Shown here: positions 43,703-53,977 of the stretch, one piece after another
How the letters are laid out: every line of letters starts with the position of its first letter
Position numbering within the stretch: the first letter of the stretch is position 1
Assembly: GCF_029910215.1 (NCBI RefSeq)
Contig: NZ_CP110395.1
Location: 3,472,001-3,536,000 of the forward strand
DNA: 64,000 nucleotides
Reading direction: 5' to 3'
From: Paraburkholderia sp. D15
GTDB taxonomy: Bacteria; Pseudomonadota; Gammaproteobacteria; Burkholderiales; Burkholderiaceae
Position numbers and translations under genes: made by a program
Notes under the pieces: model-generated
Told to the model about the DNA's origin: nothing
Databases searched by the model: none
What the model saw: the letters and a program-made list of their open reading frames with translations, nothing else

Positions 43703-43822
43703 GCATCACAAAAAGATGATGGGTCAATATTAAAACAGAATGGAGAGCTTATAACGGCTGACTAGAATCGCCTCAACAGATCGCGTCGGGACCGGCCCGG
43801 CGCACCAGACAAGGCGAACGAC

Positions 43823-46114
43823 ATGAACCAGACCGACCAGCAAGCCGCTTTCGACTACCACGAGTTTCCCGCGCCGGGAAAAATCTCCGTGGTGGCCAGC
43901 AAACCGCTCGTGACCCAGCGCGATCTCGCGCTCGCCTACACGCCGGGCGTCGCCGGCGTCTGCGAGGCGATCGCGGAGGATCCGCTGAAGGCCTACCGGT
44001 TCACCGCGCGCGGCAATCTGGTCGGCGTGATCACCAACGGCACCGCCGTGCTCGGGCTGGGTAACATCGGCGCGCTGGCCTCCAAGCCGGTCATGGAAGG
44101 CAAGGCCGTGCTGTTCAAGAAGTTCGCGGGCGTCGACGTGTTCGACATCGAGATCAACGAGACCGACCCGGACAAGCTGGTCGAGATCATCGCCGGGCTG
44201 GAGCCGACCTTCGGCGGGATCAACCTGGAAGACATCAAGGCGCCGGAGTGCTTCATCGTCGAGCGCAAGCTGCGCGAACGCATGAAGATTCCGGTCTTCC
44301 ATGACGATCAGCACGGCACCGCGATCACCGTGTCGGCGGCGTTCATCAACGGTTTGAAGGTGGTGGGCAAGTCCATTTCCGAGGTCAAGGTCGTCACCTC
44401 CGGCGCGGGCGCGGCGGCGCTGGCCTGTCTGGATCTGCTGGTCGATCTCGGGCTGCCGGTGGAGAACATCTGGGCGACCGACATCGAAGGCGTGGTCTAT
44501 CGCGGCCGCACCACGCTGATGGACCCGGACAAGGCGCGCTTCGCGCAGGAGACGTCGGCACGCAAGCTGGCTGAAGTGATCGAAGGCGCGGACGTGTTCC
44601 TCGGGCTGTCGGTGGGCGGCATTCTGAGCGCCGACATGCTCAAGTCGATGGCCGCGCGCCCGCTGATCCTCGCGCTCGCCAATCCGACGCCGGAAATCTT
44701 CCCGGAACTGGCGTATGCGACCCGCGACGACGTCGTGATCGCGACCGGCCGTTCGGACTATCCGAACCAGGTCAACAACGTGCTGTGCTTCCCGTACATC
44801 TTCCGCGGCGCGCTCGACGTGGGTGCCACCACCATCACGCGCGAGATGGAAATCGCCGCCGTGCACGCGATCGCCGGCCTCGCGGAAGAAGAGCAGAACG
44901 AGGTGGTCGTGGCCGCCTACGGTGCGCAGGACCTGGCCTTCGGCCCGCAATACCTGATTCCGAAGCCGTTCGACCCGCGCCTGATCGTGCGCATCGCGCC
45001 GGCCGTCGCCCGCGCGGCGATGGAAGGCGGCGTCGCGACTCGTCCGCTGCCCGATCTCGACGCGTACGTCGAACAGTTGCAGCAATTCGTCTATCACTCG
45101 GGCGCGTTCATGAAGCCGTTGTTCTCGAACGCGCGTCAATTCGTGCGCGACGGCGGCAAGTCGCGCATCGTCTTCACCGAGGGCGAGGACGAGCGCGTGC
45201 TGCGCGCGGTGCAGGTGATCGTCGACGAAAAACTGGCGCGGCCGATCCTGGTCGGCCGTCCGGAAGTGCTGCTCGCGCGCATCGAGAAATTCGGCTTGCG
45301 GCTGCGCCTCGGCCAGGACGTGGAAGTCACCAACCCTGAATACGACGAGCGCTTCACGCAGTACTGGACCACGTACTGGGAATTGATGTGCCGCGACGGC
45401 ATCACGAAGGAAATGGCGCGCGTCGAAACGCGTCGCCGCCTGACCCTGATCGGCGCGCTGATGGTGCGCCTGGGCGACGCGGACGGCATGGTGTGCGGCA
45501 CGGTCGGCGCGTATCACGACCATCTGCGCTTCGTCGATCAGGTGATCGGCAAGAAGCCCGGCGCGCGGACCTACGCGGCGATGAACGTGCTGCTGCTCGA
45601 TCAGCGCACGGTCGCGCTGGTCGACACCCACATCAACGACGACCCCACCGCCGAGCAGATCGCCGAATTCACGATCGCCGCCGCGAAGCAGATGGCGTGG
45701 CTGAACCTGACGCCCAAGGCAGCGTTGCTGTCGCGCTCGAACTTCGGCTCGGGCAGCGCGGCATCGGGTGCGAAGATGCGCCGCGCGCTGGAGCTGGTGC
45801 GCGAACAGGCGCCCGAACTCGAAGCGGACGGCGAAATGCACGGCGACGTCGCGCTCGACGAAGCACTGCGTGCGCGCATCCTGCCGCACTCGCCGCTCAA
45901 GGGCGCGGCCAACCTGCTGGTCTGCCCGAACGTGGACGCCGGCAACATCGCGTACAACCTGCTGAAAACCGGCGCGGGCAGCAATGTCGCCGTGGGCCCG
46001 TTCCTGCTCGGCATCAACGCGCCGGTGAACATCCTGACCTCCAGCGCCACCGTGCGGCGGATCGTCAACATGGCGGCGCTCACCGTGCTGCAGGCGAACC
46101 TGACGGACCGCTAA
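43823..46114 (+). CDS. maeB: NADP-dependent malic enzyme with C-terminal phosphotransacetylase-like domain
   Basis: A 763-residue MaeB-type enzyme. The malic domains cover residues 1-~420 ([43 protein letters not shown](P)-binding [20 protein letters not shown]). Residues ~430-763 match phosphotransacetylase ([20 protein letters not shown] still belongs to the malic part; [13 protein letters not shown] blocks appear late as [20 protein letters not shown]). It makes pyruvate and NADPH from malate; the C-terminal domain is usually regulatory, sensing acetyl-CoA. The divergent LysR gene probably controls it. Confidence 0.95.
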   Translation: MNQTDQQAAFDYHEFPAPGKISVVASKPLVTQRDLALAYTPGVAGVCEAIAEDPLKAYRFTARGNLVGVITNGTAVLGLGNIGALASKPVMEGKAVLFKKFAGVDVFDIEINETDPDKLVEIIAGLEPTFGGINLEDIKAPECFIVERKLRERMKIPVFHDDQHGTAITVSAAFINGLKVVGKSISEVKVVTSGAGAAALACLDLLVDLGLPVENIWATDIEGVVYRGRTTLMDPDKARFAQETSARKLAEVIEGADVFLGLSVGGILSADMLKSMAARPLILALANPTPEIFPELAYATRDDVVIATGRSDYPNQVNNVLCFPYIFRGALDVGATTITREMEIAAVHAIAGLAEEEQNEVVVAAYGAQDLAFGPQYLIPKPFDPRLIVRIAPAVARAAMEGGVATRPLPDLDAYVEQLQQFVYHSGAFMKPLFSNARQFVRDGGKSRIVFTEGEDERVLRAVQVIVDEKLARPILVGRPEVLLARIEKFGLRLRLGQDVEVTNPEYDERFTQYWTTYWELMCRDGITKEMARVETRRRLTLIGALMVRLGDADGMVCGTVGAYHDHLRFVDQVIGKKPGARTYAAMNVLLLDQRTVALVDTHINDDPTAEQIAEFTIAAAKQMAWLNLTPKAALLSRSNFGSGSAASGAKMRRALELVREQAPELEADGEMHGDVALDEALRARILPHSPLKGAANLLVCPNVDAGNIAYNLLKTGAGSNVAVGPFLLGINAPVNILTSSATVRRIVNMAALTVLQANLTDR

Positions 46115-46246
46115 GTCCGTCGACGGCCGGCCCGGGTGGCGCTTCGCGCCGCCGTCAAGCCGGCCGAACGCCCTATCCCGTCCGGTGGAGGCGACTTGGG
46201 ACCGCGCGTGGCGTAAAATACGCGCTTTCCCGAAAATCTCGCCAAC

Positions 46247-47380
46247 ATGACGCTCGCCTCCACTCAAGAGATCATCGCCGAACTGAAAGCCGGCCGGATG
46301 GTGATCCTCGTCGACGAAGAAGACCGTGAAAACGAGGGCGACCTCGTCATCGCCGCCGAATTCGTCACGCCGGAAGCGATCAACTTCATGGCCCGCTACG
46401 GTCGCGGCCTGATCTGCCTGACGCTCACCCAGGAACGCTGCAAGCTGCTGAACCTGCCGCTCATGACGTACCGCAACGGTACGCAGTACGGTACCGCGTT
46501 CACCGTCAGCATCGAGGCGGCCGAGGGCGTGACCACCGGCATTTCCGCGGCGGACCGCGCCCGCACGATCGCCACGGCGGTCGCGCCGGACGCGAAGGCC
46601 GAGCACATCGTGCAGCCGGGTCATGTGTTCCCGATCATGGCCCAGCCGGGCGGCGTGCTGGTGCGCGCCGGCCACACCGAGGCCGGTTGCGACTTCACCG
46701 CCCTCGCCGGCCTCACGCCGGCCGCCGTGATCTGCGAAGTCATCAACGACGACGGCACCATGGCGCGCCTGCCCGACCTGATGACGTTCGCGCAGGAACA
46801 CGGCCTGAAGATCGGCACGATCGCCGATCTGATCCACTATCGCAGCCGCACCGAATCGATCGTCGAACGCATTTGCGAACGCACCATGCAGACCGCGCAT
46901 GGCGCGTTCCGCGCGGTCATGTATCTGGACCAGCCGAGCGGCCAGCCGCATATCGCGCTGGTACGCGGTACGCCGTGCACGGATCAGGACACGCTGGTGC
47001 GCGTGCACGAGCCGCTGTCGGTGCTGGATCTGCTCGAAGTCGGCGAATCCACCCACTCGTGGACGCTCGACGCGGCCATGAAGGAAATCGCCGCGCGCGA
47101 TTGCGGCGTGATCGTGCTGCTGAACTGCGGCGATTCGAAAGACCACCTGATCGACGTGTTCAAGGCATTCGACTCGAAAGAAAAAGCCGAGGCGCTCAAG
47201 CGCCGGCCGGTCGATTTCAAGACGTACGGCATCGGCGCGCAGATCCTGCGCGAACTCGGTGTCGGCAAGATGCAGGTCCTGTCGAACCCGCGCAAGCTCG
47301 GCAGCATGTCGGGTTACGGCCTCGAAGTCACCGGCTTCGTGCCGATGCCCGGCAGCACCGCGCAAGCGCCGCAAGGCTGA
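46247..47380 (+). CDS. ribBA: RibBA-like: active DHBP synthase with degenerate GTP cyclohydrolase II half
   Basis: A 377-residue protein. The first ~205 residues are an intact 3,4-dihydroxy-2-butanone-4-phosphate synthase ([40 protein letters not shown]). The C-terminal half aligns with GTP cyclohydrolase II but lacks its zinc Cys-x10-Cys-x-Cys (here [20 protein letters not shown]) and the RQEGRxIGL motif (here [12 protein letters not shown]). It is therefore expected to make only the four-carbon riboflavin precursor, like the RibBX forms described in proteobacteria. A separate ribA should exist elsewhere in the genome. ribH follows 51 bp later. Confidence 0.92.
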   Translation: MTLASTQEIIAELKAGRMVILVDEEDRENEGDLVIAAEFVTPEAINFMARYGRGLICLTLTQERCKLLNLPLMTYRNGTQYGTAFTVSIEAAEGVTTGISAADRARTIATAVAPDAKAEHIVQPGHVFPIMAQPGGVLVRAGHTEAGCDFTALAGLTPAAVICEVINDDGTMARLPDLMTFAQEHGLKIGTIADLIHYRSRTESIVERICERTMQTAHGAFRAVMYLDQPSGQPHIALVRGTPCTDQDTLVRVHEPLSVLDLLEVGESTHSWTLDAAMKEIAARDCGVIVLLNCGDSKDHLIDVFKAFDSKEKAEALKRRPVDFKTYGIGAQILRELGVGKMQVLSNPRKLGSMSGYGLEVTGFVPMPGSTAQAPQG

Positions 47381-47431
47381 TCCGACCACTCCCGCGCTTT
47401 GGCGCCCACTCAAAACACTACGGAATACACA

Positions 47432-47938
47432 ATGGAAATCGGACAATACCAACCGAATCTCGACGGCGACGGACTGCGCATCGGCATCGTCCAGGCGCGC
47501 TTTAACGAACCTGTTTGCAACGGCCTCGCCGACTCCTGCATCGAAGAACTTGAACGCCTCGGCGTGACCGGCGAAGACGTGCTGCTCGTCACCGTGCCGG
47601 GCGCGCTGGAAATTCCGCTGGCGCTGCAAAAACTCGCCGAAAGCGCGCAGTTCGACGCACTGATCGCGCTGGGCGCGGTGATTCGCGGCGAAACGTACCA
47701 CTTCGAACTGGTCTCGAACGAAAGCGGCGCGGGCATCACGCGTATCGGCCTCGACTTCGGCATTCCGGTCGCGAACGCGGTGCTGACCACCGAGAACGAC
47801 GAGCAGGCCGTCGCCCGCATGACCGAAAAGGGTCGTGACGCGGCGCGCGTGGCGGTCGAAATGGCGAACCTCGCGGTCGCGCTGGAACAACTCGGCGGCG
47901 ACGACGAGGAAGAAGACGAAGAAGAGGAAGAGGCATGA
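47432..47938 (+). CDS. ribH: 6,7-dimethyl-8-ribityllumazine synthase
   Basis: A 168-residue lumazine synthase condensing the RibD-pathway amine with the RibB product. [37 protein letters not shown] and [20 protein letters not shown] are the catalytic blocks. It ends in an acidic run ([14 protein letters not shown]). The start at 47432 is the canonical MEIGQYQPN; 11 upstream codons are open. It overlaps nusB by ATGA. Confidence 0.96.
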   Translation: MEIGQYQPNLDGDGLRIGIVQARFNEPVCNGLADSCIEELERLGVTGEDVLLVTVPGALEIPLALQKLAESAQFDALIALGAVIRGETYHFELVSNESGAGITRIGLDFGIPVANAVLTTENDEQAVARMTEKGRDAARVAVEMANLAVALEQLGGDDEEEDEEEEEA

Positions 47939-48369
47939 AGAGCGCACGCCGACGCTCCCGCGAACTGGCCACGCAGGGGCTTTATCAGTGGCTGCTGTCG
48001 GGTGCGCCCGGCGGCGAGATCGACGCGCAACTGCGCGGCGCGCAAGGCTTCGACAAGGCGGATCACGAACATCTCGAGGCGCTGCTGCATGGCGTGATTC
48101 GCGATTCGGACGCTTTGTCCGCGGATATTGCGCCGTGTCTGGACCGTCCGCTCGACCAGCTCTCGCCGGTCGAGCGCGCGGTCTTGCTGGTCGCCGCGTA
48201 CGAGTTGAAGAACCATGTCGATATTCCTTATCGCGTGGTGATCAACGAAGCGGTCGAACTGGCCAAGACGTTTGGCGGCGCGGACGGCTACAAGTACGTG
48301 AATGGCGTGCTGGACAAGCTGTCGGCGCAACTGCGCGCGGCTGAAACGCAGGCGGCCCGCAAGTCCTGA
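47935..48369 (+). CDS. nusB: Transcription antitermination factor NusB
   Basis: A 144-residue all-helical NusB that binds boxA RNA with S10 in rRNA antitermination. [20 protein letters not shown] and [20 protein letters not shown] with [20 protein letters not shown] and [12 protein letters not shown] are the conserved blocks. The ribH-nusB coupling (ATGA) is widespread in proteobacteria. Confidence 0.96.
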   Translation: MKSARRRSRELATQGLYQWLLSGAPGGEIDAQLRGAQGFDKADHEHLEALLHGVIRDSDALSADIAPCLDRPLDQLSPVERAVLLVAAYELKNHVDIPYRVVINEAVELAKTFGGADGYKYVNGVLDKLSAQLRAAETQAARKS

Positions 48370-48485
48370 GTCTTCCGCCTTCGCCGGCCTCGCGCGAAGT
48401 TGCGGCGTGTGCCGTGGCTTCGCGTAAGGGCGGGTGTGGTCTTATCCCGCCCGCCGCTTCTGAATGATGGATCTGATCTGATCGT

Positions 48486-49682
48486 ATGACCTCCGTGACC
48501 GAACCCCTCGTGCGGCTTGCCGCGCGCGTCGACGCCATCCAGCCTTTCTATGTGATGGAACTCGCGAAGGAAGCCGCTCTGCTGGAGCGCGACGGGCGCG
48601 ACATCATCCACATGGGCATCGGCGAGCCGGACTTTACGGCGCCCGAGCCTGTCATCGAGGCGGCCGCGAGCGCACTACGCCGCGGCGTCACGCAATACAC
48701 CAACGCACTCGGTCTGCACGCGCTGCGTGAGGCGATCTCCGCGCATTACGCCGACTTCTACGGCGTACAGGTCGATCCGGCGCGGATCGTGGTCACGGCC
48801 GGCGCTTCCGCCGCCCTGCTGCTGGCGTGCGCGGCGCTGGTGGACCGCGACGACGAAGTGCTGATGCCCGACCCGTGCTACCCGTGCAACCGCCATTTCG
48901 TGATTGCCGCCGAAGGCAAACCGGTGATGGTGCCGAGCGGGCCGGCCGAACGCTTCCAGCTGACCGCCGCCGACGTCGAGCGTCTGTGGAACGAGCGCAC
49001 GCGCGGCGTGCTGCTCGCGTCGCCGTCGAACCCGACCGGCACGTCGATCGAGCCGGCCGAGCTCGAGCGCATCGTCAAGGCCGTGCGGGCGCGCGGCGGC
49101 TTCACGATCGTCGACGAAATCTACCAAGGCTTGAGCTATGGCGAAAAGCCGGTGTCGGCGCTGTCGTACGGCGACGACGTCGTCACCGTCAACAGCTTTT
49201 CGAAGTACTTCAACATGACCGGCTGGCGGCTCGGCTGGCTGGTCGTGCCGCCCGGCATGGTCGGCGCGTTCGAGAAGCTCGCGCAGAACCTGTTCATCTG
49301 CGCGTCGGCGCTCGCCCAGCATGCGGCGCTCGCGTGCTTCGAGCCGCAAACCATCGCGATCTATGAAGACCGGCGCCTGGAGTTCAAGCGCCGCCGCGAC
49401 TTCATCGCGCCCGCGCTGGAATCGCTTGGCTTTTCGGTGCCGGTCATGCCCGACGGTGCGTTCTATGTTTACGCCGACTGTCGGCACGTCGCGCATTCCG
49501 CGGCCGGCGACAGCGCCGCGCTGACCAAGGCGATGCTTCACGACGCGGGCGTCGTGCTGGTGCCGGGCATGGATTTCGGCACGCATGCGCCGAAGGACTA
49601 CATCAGGCTGTCGTACGCAACGGCTTATCCGAAGCTGGAAGAAGCCGTCGACAGGTTAGCGAAGCTGTTTGGGCGGACGTGA
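48486..49682 (+). CDS. PLP-dependent class I/II aminotransferase
   Basis: A 398-residue fold-type I aminotransferase. GMGIGEPDFTAPEP and GLHALREAISAHYADFYGVQ are N-terminal blocks. The PLP Lys is in VNSFSKYFNMTGWRLGWLV, after TIVDEIYQGLSYGEKPVS; the Arg that binds the substrate carboxylate is in DYIRLSYA. It resembles AlaA/valine-pyruvate-type enzymes; the amino donor and acceptor are not determined. A terminator follows. Confidence 0.9.
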   Translation: MTSVTEPLVRLAARVDAIQPFYVMELAKEAALLERDGRDIIHMGIGEPDFTAPEPVIEAAASALRRGVTQYTNALGLHALREAISAHYADFYGVQVDPARIVVTAGASAALLLACAALVDRDDEVLMPDPCYPCNRHFVIAAEGKPVMVPSGPAERFQLTAADVERLWNERTRGVLLASPSNPTGTSIEPAELERIVKAVRARGGFTIVDEIYQGLSYGEKPVSALSYGDDVVTVNSFSKYFNMTGWRLGWLVVPPGMVGAFEKLAQNLFICASALAQHAALACFEPQTIAIYEDRRLEFKRRRDFIAPALESLGFSVPVMPDGAFYVYADCRHVAHSAAGDSAALTKAMLHDAGVVLVPGMDFGTHAPKDYIRLSYATAYPKLEEAVDRLAKLFGRT

Positions 49683-49715
49683 TTGCGCTGAAGCGATTCC
49701 GCTAACGCCAGACGT

Positions 49716-49747
49716 AAAAAAGGACACCTCGCGGGTGTCTTTTTTTG
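49716..49747 (+). terminator. Rho-independent terminator after the aminotransferase gene
   Basis: AGGACACC and GGTGTCT arms with a 5-6 base loop, then seven T; the A run on the other side makes it potentially bidirectional for the convergent transglycosylase gene. Confidence 0.85.
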
Positions 49748-49818
49748 TTTGTCACAGCGACTCGATTAAAGCAACGCGAGTTCAGGCCAGGTGGGCCAGG
49801 CAGCCCAAGCAACAAGCC

Positions 49819-51015
49819 TCAGGCGCCCAACTCCGAAGCGGATGCAACATGCTTCGGCGCATTGGAACTGGCGTCGTCCTGCTCCGAGACCGGCGTCTTC
49901 ACCGGCGCCGCGGCGCTCAGCGCATGACCGCCGTCGAGCGTCACCTGCACGCGCTTGCCGTTGCCGCCGCCCGCAGCCGCTGCCGCCGTATTGGCCGACG
50001 CGGTCAGAACCGGCGCCTGCGGTGCGTTGATCGGCACCTTGCGGCCACGCGCCACATCGCGCAGACGGCCACGTTCGGCCATGACCTTGGCGCCGTAGCC
50101 ACCGTCGTCCTGCGAGGTCGAGCCGACGTACAGACGCAGACCGCCCGGCAACGAGCCGCCCCGCGCGATGCAATCCTTCAGCACCAGCGCGCCGACCTTG
50201 ATGTTCGCGACAGGCTCGAGCGCCGCGCTCTGGCCGCCAAAATACTGGAATTTGTCCGAGTGCACCTTGGACATCACCTGCATCAGGCCTTGCGCGCCCA
50301 CGCCGCTCTCGGCGTACGGGTTGAAGCCCGATTCGATCGCCATCACGGACAGCAGCAGCAGCGGATCGAGACCGACTTCGCGGCCGGTGTCGAACGCGGC
50401 CTTCACGAGCTCGCTGACGGGCTCCTGAGCGACGCGGTAACGGCGCGCCAGGTAAGACGCCACCAGATCCTGCTCGCGGGTGGAAACCAGCACGCGGTCG
50501 TCGCGTGCATCGGCGGACACGCGCTGCGCCGGAATCAGACGCGCCAGCGCGCTGACGCTCTGCATGGTGCGCGGGTCGAGGCCGTTCAACGCGGCGATGC
50601 CCATGCCAGCCGTGCCGGAACCGTCGAAAGCACCGTCGAAGCTGGTGTTGCTGACGGTGCTGGACATCGCGCCGTTGTTCGCACCAGCCGCACCGTTCGC
50701 GGTGTCCGCGCCGGCGGCGTTGGCGGCCAGCGAGTCGTCGGTGGAGGTGCTGCCCGGCGGGCCGAACGAAGGCAGCGGATTGCCCTGCAGCAGTCGGGCA
50801 GGACCCGCTTGCACAGCGGCGGAGACGATCGGCATCAGCTTGGCGGCAAGGGTGCCGCGCAGGGCCGGCATCAGCCACAGTACGAGTGCCAGCACGACAG
50901 CGATACCGCCGACAATGCTGAACAGGTGTTGACTCATTCGCGTCCCGCGACGCAGCACACCACGCATGACCTGCGCAATACGCTCATCGGGACGCCACGA
51001 TAACCAGGCGTTCAT
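49819..51015 (-). CDS. Membrane-anchored lytic transglycosylase (SLT domain)
   Basis: A 398-residue protein. A membrane segment at ~33-50 (LFSIVGGIAVVLALVLWLMP) follows a cytoplasmic Arg-rich N-terminus, giving a type II anchor. A ~130-residue Ala/Ser/Gly-rich linker follows. The SLT domain begins around 200, with the catalytic Glu in LSVMAIESGFNPYAESGVGA and the motif QGLMQVM. The C-terminal ~90 residues are Ala-rich and disordered. It would cleave peptidoglycan glycan strands in the periplasm to anhydro-muropeptides. Confidence 0.88.
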   Translation of the reverse strand: MNAWLSWRPDERIAQVMRGVLRRGTRMSQHLFSIVGGIAVVLALVLWLMPALRGTLAAKLMPIVSAAVQAGPARLLQGNPLPSFGPPGSTSTDDSLAANAAGADTANGAAGANNGAMSSTVSNTSFDGAFDGSGTAGMGIAALNGLDPRTMQSVSALARLIPAQRVSADARDDRVLVSTREQDLVASYLARRYRVAQEPVSELVKAAFDTGREVGLDPLLLLSVMAIESGFNPYAESGVGAQGLMQVMSKVHSDKFQYFGGQSAALEPVANIKVGALVLKDCIARGGSLPGGLRLYVGSTSQDDGGYGAKVMAERGRLRDVARGRKVPINAPQAPVLTASANTAAAAAGGGNGKRVQVTLDGGHALSAAAPVKTPVSEQDDASSNAPKHVASASELGA

Positions 51016-51631
51016 TCAGATCTCCCATGTTGCATGATCCCCGAACCCCGCCATGTGAACAGGCGGTAACACGCGTTCGAAGAGTCAAGACATCGCCCGC
51101 TCTGTCTGGTTAGGGCAGCAGCGACGTCGGGAAACGGCAAATACCGTCTGTGGGGAGCCATCCTGAAAATTAGCCGCGGCATACCAAAAAAGTATGCAGG
51201 CGGTGGCTCCCACGCGAAAAACCAGCGACAGAAGGCGCTGGCGAGGACTTCATCAAGACCGTCAGATACCGTGCAGGGAATCGGTAAGCGGTGACGCGTT
51301 GCGTCTAAAGGGACCGGGGGCAGTGGTAAAAAAGGTTCACGCCCTGCAACCAATGTGGACGGATTCTATGCACGGTTTTATAGATCGTCAACACTATAGA
51401 TAGGCAAAAGTATAACTAATTGTAATAATGAACACCGTTCAGTCGGTTCAGAACCGCGCGCCACGCGCCTTTTGAGCCATCTCGAATCCTGTCCTCCTCC
51501 CAAGCCGTCCGGCTGAATTACGTGCGCCTGCCAACGCAGGTAAAATCGACAATCTTTCGGGCGCCTCTCGACGCTGTCGCGCCTGCCTTTTTTGCCGCTT
51601 TCGCCGCTTGCACGGCACTGAACCGCACCAG
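51016..51631. other. Intergenic region between the transglycosylase gene and ubiD
   Basis: No convincing gene lies in these ~615 bp. A minus-strand frame of 113 codons (51012-51353) has no ribosome site and protein-unlike composition. The centre around 51395-51430 is AT-rich (ACTATAGATAGGCAAAAGTA) and may hold promoters for one or both genes. Confidence 0.5.
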
Positions 51632-53200
51632 ATGAAATACAAAGACCTGCGTGATTTCGTCGGCCGTCTCGAAACGATCGGGGAACTGCGCCGTATCCCG
51701 CAAAACGTGTCGCCTGCCCTGGAAATGACCGAACTGTGCGATCGCGTGCTGCGTGCCGGCGGACCCGCGCTGCTGTTTGAGAGCAAAGCCCAGCATGCGT
51801 TCCCGGTCCTCGGCAACCTGTTCGGCACGCCTCGCCGCGTGGCGCTCGGCATGGGCATCGACGCGCAAGCCGGCGAAGGCGACGGCGCCGCGCTGGAATC
51901 GCTGCGCGACGTCGGCCGGCTGCTGTCCGCGTTGAAGGAGCCGGAGCCGCCGAAGGGGCTCAAGGACGCAGGCAAACTGCTGACGCTCGCGAAGGCGGTG
52001 TGGGACATGGCCCCCAAAACGGTCAGCGCCCCGCCGTGTCAGGAAATCGTGTGGGAAGGCAACGACGTCGATCTGGCGAAATTACCGATTCAGACCTGCT
52101 GGCCAGGCGACGCGGGCCCGTTGATCACATGGGGTCTGACCGTCACGAAAGGCCCGAATAAGAGCCGACAAAATTTAGGCATATATCGCCAGCAACTGAT
52201 CGGGCGTAACAAACTGATCATGCGTTGGCTCGCGCATCGCGGCGGCGCGCTCGATTTTCGCGAGTTCGCGCTGCAGAATCCGGGCAAACCGTATCCGGTG
52301 GCCGTGGTGCTCGGCGCGGATCCGGCCACGATTCTCGGCGCGGTGACGCCGGTGCCCGACACGCTGTCCGAATACCAGTTCGCCGGGCTGCTGCGCGGCG
52401 GCCGCACCGAGCTGGCGAAGTGCATCACACCGGGCGTCGACGGGTTGCAGGTGCCCGCGCGCGCGGAGATCGTGCTGGAGGGCTTCATCTACCCGCAGCA
52501 AGGCTCGCCCGATCCGGCGCCGGCGGGCGCGCCGCCGCGTCCAGCGAAGGGCGCGTCCGCGGGTTACGAGCACGCGCTCGAAGGACCGTACGGCGATCAC
52601 ACCGGCTACTACAACGAGCAGGAGTGGTTTCCGGTGTTTACCGTCGAGCGCATCACGATGCGGCGCGACGCGATCTATCACTCCACCTACACCGGCAAAC
52701 CGCCCGACGAACCCGCGGTGCTCGGCGTCGCGCTCAACGAAGTGTTCGTGCCGCTGCTGCAGAAGCAGTTCACCGAGATCACCGATTTCTATCTGCCGCC
52801 CGAAGGGTGCAGCTACCGCATGGCCATCGTGCAGATGAAGAAGAGCTACCCCGGCCACGCGAAGCGCGTGATGTTCGGCGTGTGGAGCTTCCTGCGGCAG
52901 TTCATGTACACGAAGTTCATCGTGGTGGTCGACGAGGACGTGAATATCCGCGACTGGAAAGAGGTGATCTGGGCGATCACCACACGTATCGATCCGGCGC
53001 GCGATACGGTGCTGGTGGATCGCACGCCGATCGACTATCTGGATTTCGCATCGCCGGTAGCGGGGCTCGGCTCGAAGATGGGGCTCGACGCGACTAACAA
53101 GTGGCCGGGCGAAACCGACCGCGAATGGGGCCGGCCCATCGTGATGGACGACGCGGTCAAGCAACGTATCGACGGTTTGTGGAACGAGCTGGGCCTGTGA
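51632..53200 (+). CDS. ubiD: UbiD-family 4-hydroxy-3-polyprenylbenzoate decarboxylase
   Basis: A 522-residue prenylated-FMN-dependent decarboxylase of ubiquinone synthesis. [20 protein letters not shown] is the standard N-terminus. The prFMN-binding and catalytic region includes [32 protein letters not shown] and [16 protein letters not shown] ([20 protein letters not shown]). UbiX, needed for the cofactor, is not in this window. The Met at 51632 is the family start. Confidence 0.95.
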   Translation: MKYKDLRDFVGRLETIGELRRIPQNVSPALEMTELCDRVLRAGGPALLFESKAQHAFPVLGNLFGTPRRVALGMGIDAQAGEGDGAALESLRDVGRLLSALKEPEPPKGLKDAGKLLTLAKAVWDMAPKTVSAPPCQEIVWEGNDVDLAKLPIQTCWPGDAGPLITWGLTVTKGPNKSRQNLGIYRQQLIGRNKLIMRWLAHRGGALDFREFALQNPGKPYPVAVVLGADPATILGAVTPVPDTLSEYQFAGLLRGGRTELAKCITPGVDGLQVPARAEIVLEGFIYPQQGSPDPAPAGAPPRPAKGASAGYEHALEGPYGDHTGYYNEQEWFPVFTVERITMRRDAIYHSTYTGKPPDEPAVLGVALNEVFVPLLQKQFTEITDFYLPPEGCSYRMAIVQMKKSYPGHAKRVMFGVWSFLRQFMYTKFIVVVDEDVNIRDWKEVIWAITTRIDPARDTVLVDRTPIDYLDFASPVAGLGSKMGLDATNKWPGETDREWGRPIVMDDAVKQRIDGLWNELGL

Positions 53201-53290
53201 CCTTGCGTCACGAATCGAGGCCGGCGCCGGCCCCCGTCACGCCAGCCGTACGACAAGACCAATAAGAGAATCGAGGGAGCCGTTGCACGG

Positions 53291-53968
53291 ATGCATGCCT
53301 TTTCAATGATGTCGGATGGCTTTTTTCTGTCGTTGTCGTTGTGTCTGGACATCGGTCTCGTGAACGTCGCGATCATTTCGCTGACGCTTTCCCATGGCTT
53401 CAAACCCGGGTTCTGGCTGGGACTCGGCTCGTGCGTCGGCGATCTGATTTACGCGGCGCTCGCGCTCGCGGGCATGGCCGCGTTGCTGCAGTTCGAGTCG
53501 GTGCGCTGGGTGGTGTGGATCGGCGGCGCGGCGATCCTGCTGTTTCTCACGTGGAAAATGGCGCGCGAGGCGATGTTCCCCGCGAAGGCGCCCGCCGTCG
53601 CCGGTGAAGCGCAAGCAGGTACGCCGCATCCGTCGGCATGGCGCGGTTTTCTGCGCGGCGTGCTGCTGGCGGTGTCGTCGCCCTCGGCGATTCTCTGGTT
53701 CGCGGCGGTCGGCGGTGCGCTGATCGCGAAGGCCGGCGCAACGAGCGTCACGACGGCGCCGGTGTTTCTCGGCGGTTTTTTTCTCGGCGGACTGTGCTGG
53801 ACGCTCTTTATCTGCGGGCTCGGCAGCCATGGCCGTAAGCGCGCCGGCACCGGGTTGCTGCGAGCCTGCCACGTGATGTCCGCCTTGCTGTTCGCGTATT
53901 TCTCCTACAGCGTGATCGTCAACGGGTATCGCGATCTGATCGTGCAAACCGCGCACGCGGTGAGTTGA
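53291..53968 (+). CDS. LysE-family amino-acid exporter
   Basis: A 225-residue inner-membrane protein with about six membrane segments (SLSLCLDIGLVNVAIISLTL; GFKPGFWLGLGSCVGDLIYA; VWIGGAAILLFLTWKMAREA). The LysE signature lies near the N-terminus: G-x-N-x-A-I and the Gly-rich GLGSCVGD. The central cytoplasmic loop is Ala-rich. It lies 90 bp after ubiD. The substrate is unknown; amino-acid efflux is the family norm. Confidence 0.85.
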   Translation: MHAFSMMSDGFFLSLSLCLDIGLVNVAIISLTLSHGFKPGFWLGLGSCVGDLIYAALALAGMAALLQFESVRWVVWIGGAAILLFLTWKMAREAMFPAKAPAVAGEAQAGTPHPSAWRGFLRGVLLAVSSPSAILWFAAVGGALIAKAGATSVTTAPVFLGGFFLGGLCWTLFICGLGSHGRKRAGTGLLRACHVMSALLFAYFSYSVIVNGYRDLIVQTAHAVS

Positions 53969-53977
53969 CCGGCCCCG

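Noticed and set aside
46115..46246. An FMN riboswitch before ribBA
   Set aside because: The conserved FMN aptamer elements are not visible, and the gap is only about 130 bp.
43730..47947. A 1405-codon open frame on the minus strand
   Set aside because: It is antisense to maeB, ribBA and ribH, which are certain genes. Its composition is the Arg/Asp/His/Val-rich pattern that high-GC codon bias creates on the opposite strand.
51012..51353. A 113-codon minus-strand frame upstream of the transglycosylase gene
   Set aside because: No ribosome site, Pro/Arg-rich random-looking product and no recognisable family; the DNA looks intergenic.
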